Positions 6,570-7,586 of a stretch of DNA of 7,586 nt are shown here, piece after piece. Origin of the DNA: an uncultured Clostridiaceae bacterium (GTDB taxonomy: Bacteria; Bacillota; Clostridia; Lachnospirales; Lachnospiraceae); assembly GCA_949948825.1 (NCBI GenBank), contig CATLIJ010000114.1:1-7586 (forward strand), in the 5' to 3' direction. Both the position numbers and the translations under genes were made by a program. Positions within the stretch are counted from its first letter, which is position 1; the number at the start of each line of letters is the position of its first letter. The notes beneath the pieces were generated by a model. It had not been told where the DNA came from. It made no database searches and worked only from the letters and a program-made list of their open reading frames with translations.

Positions 6570-6660
6570 TGCAGTTCAGACGGACAAGAAGATCCCCCTG
6601 CTTGCCGCACCGGGGCGGAGCCCCATAAGCGACCATACTCCTCTCCGCCACATGTGCATA

Positions 6661-6698
6661 AAAAAACCGGCTTGCCTGCATTGGCAAACCGGTTTTTT
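6661..6698. terminator. Bidirectional intrinsic terminator between flippase and TRAP permease genes
   Basis: The arms AAAAAACCGGCTTGCC (6661-6676) and GGCAAACCGGTTTTTT (6683-6698) pair with one C-A mismatch around a 6-nt loop. The stem ends in six T on either strand, so it can terminate both the plus-strand flippase transcript (92 nt after its stop) and the minus-strand permease transcript (43 nt after its stop). The rest of the interval, 6570-6660, holds only a short GGGGC-GGA-GCCCC hairpin and no recognisable gene. Confidence 0.9.
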
Positions 6699-6740
6699 AA
6701 AGCTTATCCACCGCAATACATCATTTTCCAGGGCAATCCC

Positions 6741-7586
6741 TTAGAACAGCCCTGGGAACAGCATAGCCGGAAGAGCCAGCCACGCCATGGGGAACAACAC
6801 CAGCAGCATTAACACTACAATCGAAGACAGGAAATAGGGAAGAGTTCCTTTAAAAGCGTCCTCAATGGTAATTCCGCTGATGGAAGAAGCAATCAGCAGA
6901 CACAGGCCGTAAGGCGGAGTCACCAGACCAAGAGCCAGTGTAACAACTATAATCAGGCCCAGGATAATAGGGCTGATTCCCAAAGCAGTAGAGGACGGCA
7001 GAATAATCGGCACAAACAGAATCATAGCCGGAACCGCATCCATGAATGTACCCACAAACATGAAGAAAGCCACCACTACCAGCAGGAACACCAGCCATCC
7101 GCCTGCCATATTGCTGAAGAACTGCTGCACAATCACATTCAGCTGATAGTAGCTAAGCAGCTCGCCCAGGGCATTGGCAGTAGCCAGTGCAAACAGAGAC
7201 AGAGAAGACATCTTCATGGTCTCAATCAAAATACGGGGCAGATTTTTCACCTTAATTGTCCGGTAGAAGAACAGACCTACAAGAAGAGCATACATGCTGG
7301 CAAATGCCGCAGACTCTGTAGGAGTAAAGAAGCCGGACACAATACCGCCAATCAGGATAATGGGAGTCAGCAAAGCTGGCATGGACTGCCAGACCAGACG
7401 CATGGCATCTTTGGCTGCCACTCTCTCACACTTGGGGAAGTTTTTCTTTTTTGAATACAGCTTTACCACTGCCATCATGGCAAGACCCAGCAAAATACCT
7501 GGAATCAGGCCTGACATGAACAATGCACCTGTGCTGACATTGGCAATACCAGCATACACAACCATGGTAATACTGGGCGGAATAAT
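6741..7586 (-). CDS. TRAP transporter large permease (DctM family), C-terminal part
   Basis: The open frame runs from the right edge to TAA at 6741-6743, giving 281 residues. An ATG at 7565 is internal, because the frame continues upstream as IIPPSIT, part of the conserved DctM 'IPPS' segment. DctM proteins are about 425-430 residues, so roughly the last two thirds are here. They are the ion-coupled membrane subunit of TRAP transporters, which take up organic acids such as C4-dicarboxylates or sialic acid with a periplasmic-type binding protein (DctP) and small permease (DctQ). Family landmarks visible in this fragment are TPTESAAFA (88-96), GTFMDAVPAMIL (179-190) and VTPPYGL (222-228), set among long hydrophobic helices. 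The substrate cannot be told from this subunit. Partner genes are probably upstream, beyond the right edge. The gene is last in its transcript, ending at the bidirectional terminator. Confidence 0.95.
   Translation of the reverse strand: MIPPSITMVVYAGIANVSTGALFMSGLIPGILLGLAMMAVVKLYSKKKNFPKCERVAAKDAMRLVWQSMPALLTPIILIGGIVSGFFTPTESAAFASMYALLVGLFFYRTIKVKNLPRILIETMKMSSLSLFALATANALGELLSYYQLNVIVQQFFSNMAGGWLVFLLVVVAFFMFVGTFMDAVPAMILFVPIILPSSTALGISPIILGLIIVVTLALGLVTPPYGLCLLIASSISGITIEDAFKGTLPYFLSSIVVLMLLVLFPMAWLALPAMLFPGLF

Noticed and set aside
6613..6625. GGGGC-GGA-GCCCC mini-hairpin after the flippase gene
   Set aside because: Only 5 bp with a 3-nt loop and no T tract; GC-rich chance is sufficient.
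6728..6755. 7-bp inverted repeat CCAGGGC/GCCCTGG spanning the TRAP permease stop codon
   Set aside because: Short stem, 14-nt loop, no T run; the strong terminator just downstream already explains termination.

Overview
The window looks like a Gram-positive, gut-type clostridium, most likely Lachnospiraceae. The signs are a YtgP/SpoVB-type flippase, a short (574-residue) RecJ, a 4-helix-bundle/HAMP receptor of clostridial type, strong AGGAG-type ribosome sites and mid-range GC. I cannot name a genus. No rRNA, tRNA, CRISPR array or transposase was seen.

Layout: (1) at the left edge, the C-terminal end of a plus-strand gene resembling a HicB-family antitoxin. (2) At 249-4688, a compact minus-strand cluster read right to left: a lipoprotein carrying a complete barnase-type ribonuclease domain at the end of a repeat-rich tether, a barstar-family inhibitor, a 4HB/HAMP membrane receptor with no methyl-accepting signalling domain, and RecJ. 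The receptor ATG lies one base after the barstar stop, and recJ overlaps the receptor end by 11 bases. A hairpin with a T run on the minus strand follows recJ. (3) A 222-bp divergent intergenic region with a good plus-strand promoter and a plausible minus-strand extended -10. (4) A plus-strand MurJ/YtgP/SpoVB-type flippase (4911-6569). (5) A bidirectional terminator between convergent genes. (6) The C-terminal two-thirds of a minus-strand TRAP-transporter large permease (DctM), running off the right edge.

The notable content is the barnase-barstar pair. The RNase domain (last ~110 residues of 300) aligns without gaps to Bacillus barnase from memory and keeps the catalytic Glu, Arg and His. 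It is predicted to be lipid-anchored outside the membrane by a lipobox Cys and held away from it by about 160 residues of charged, repetitive sequence. The inhibitor next door has no signal peptide and keeps the Asp pair used by barstar. This suggests a cell-surface-tethered RNase with cytoplasmic immunity, co-transcribed with a truncated chemoreceptor-like protein and RecJ. The individual families are known; the tethered architecture and this operon context are what deserve follow-up. Family calls rest on motif recognition, not database searches.
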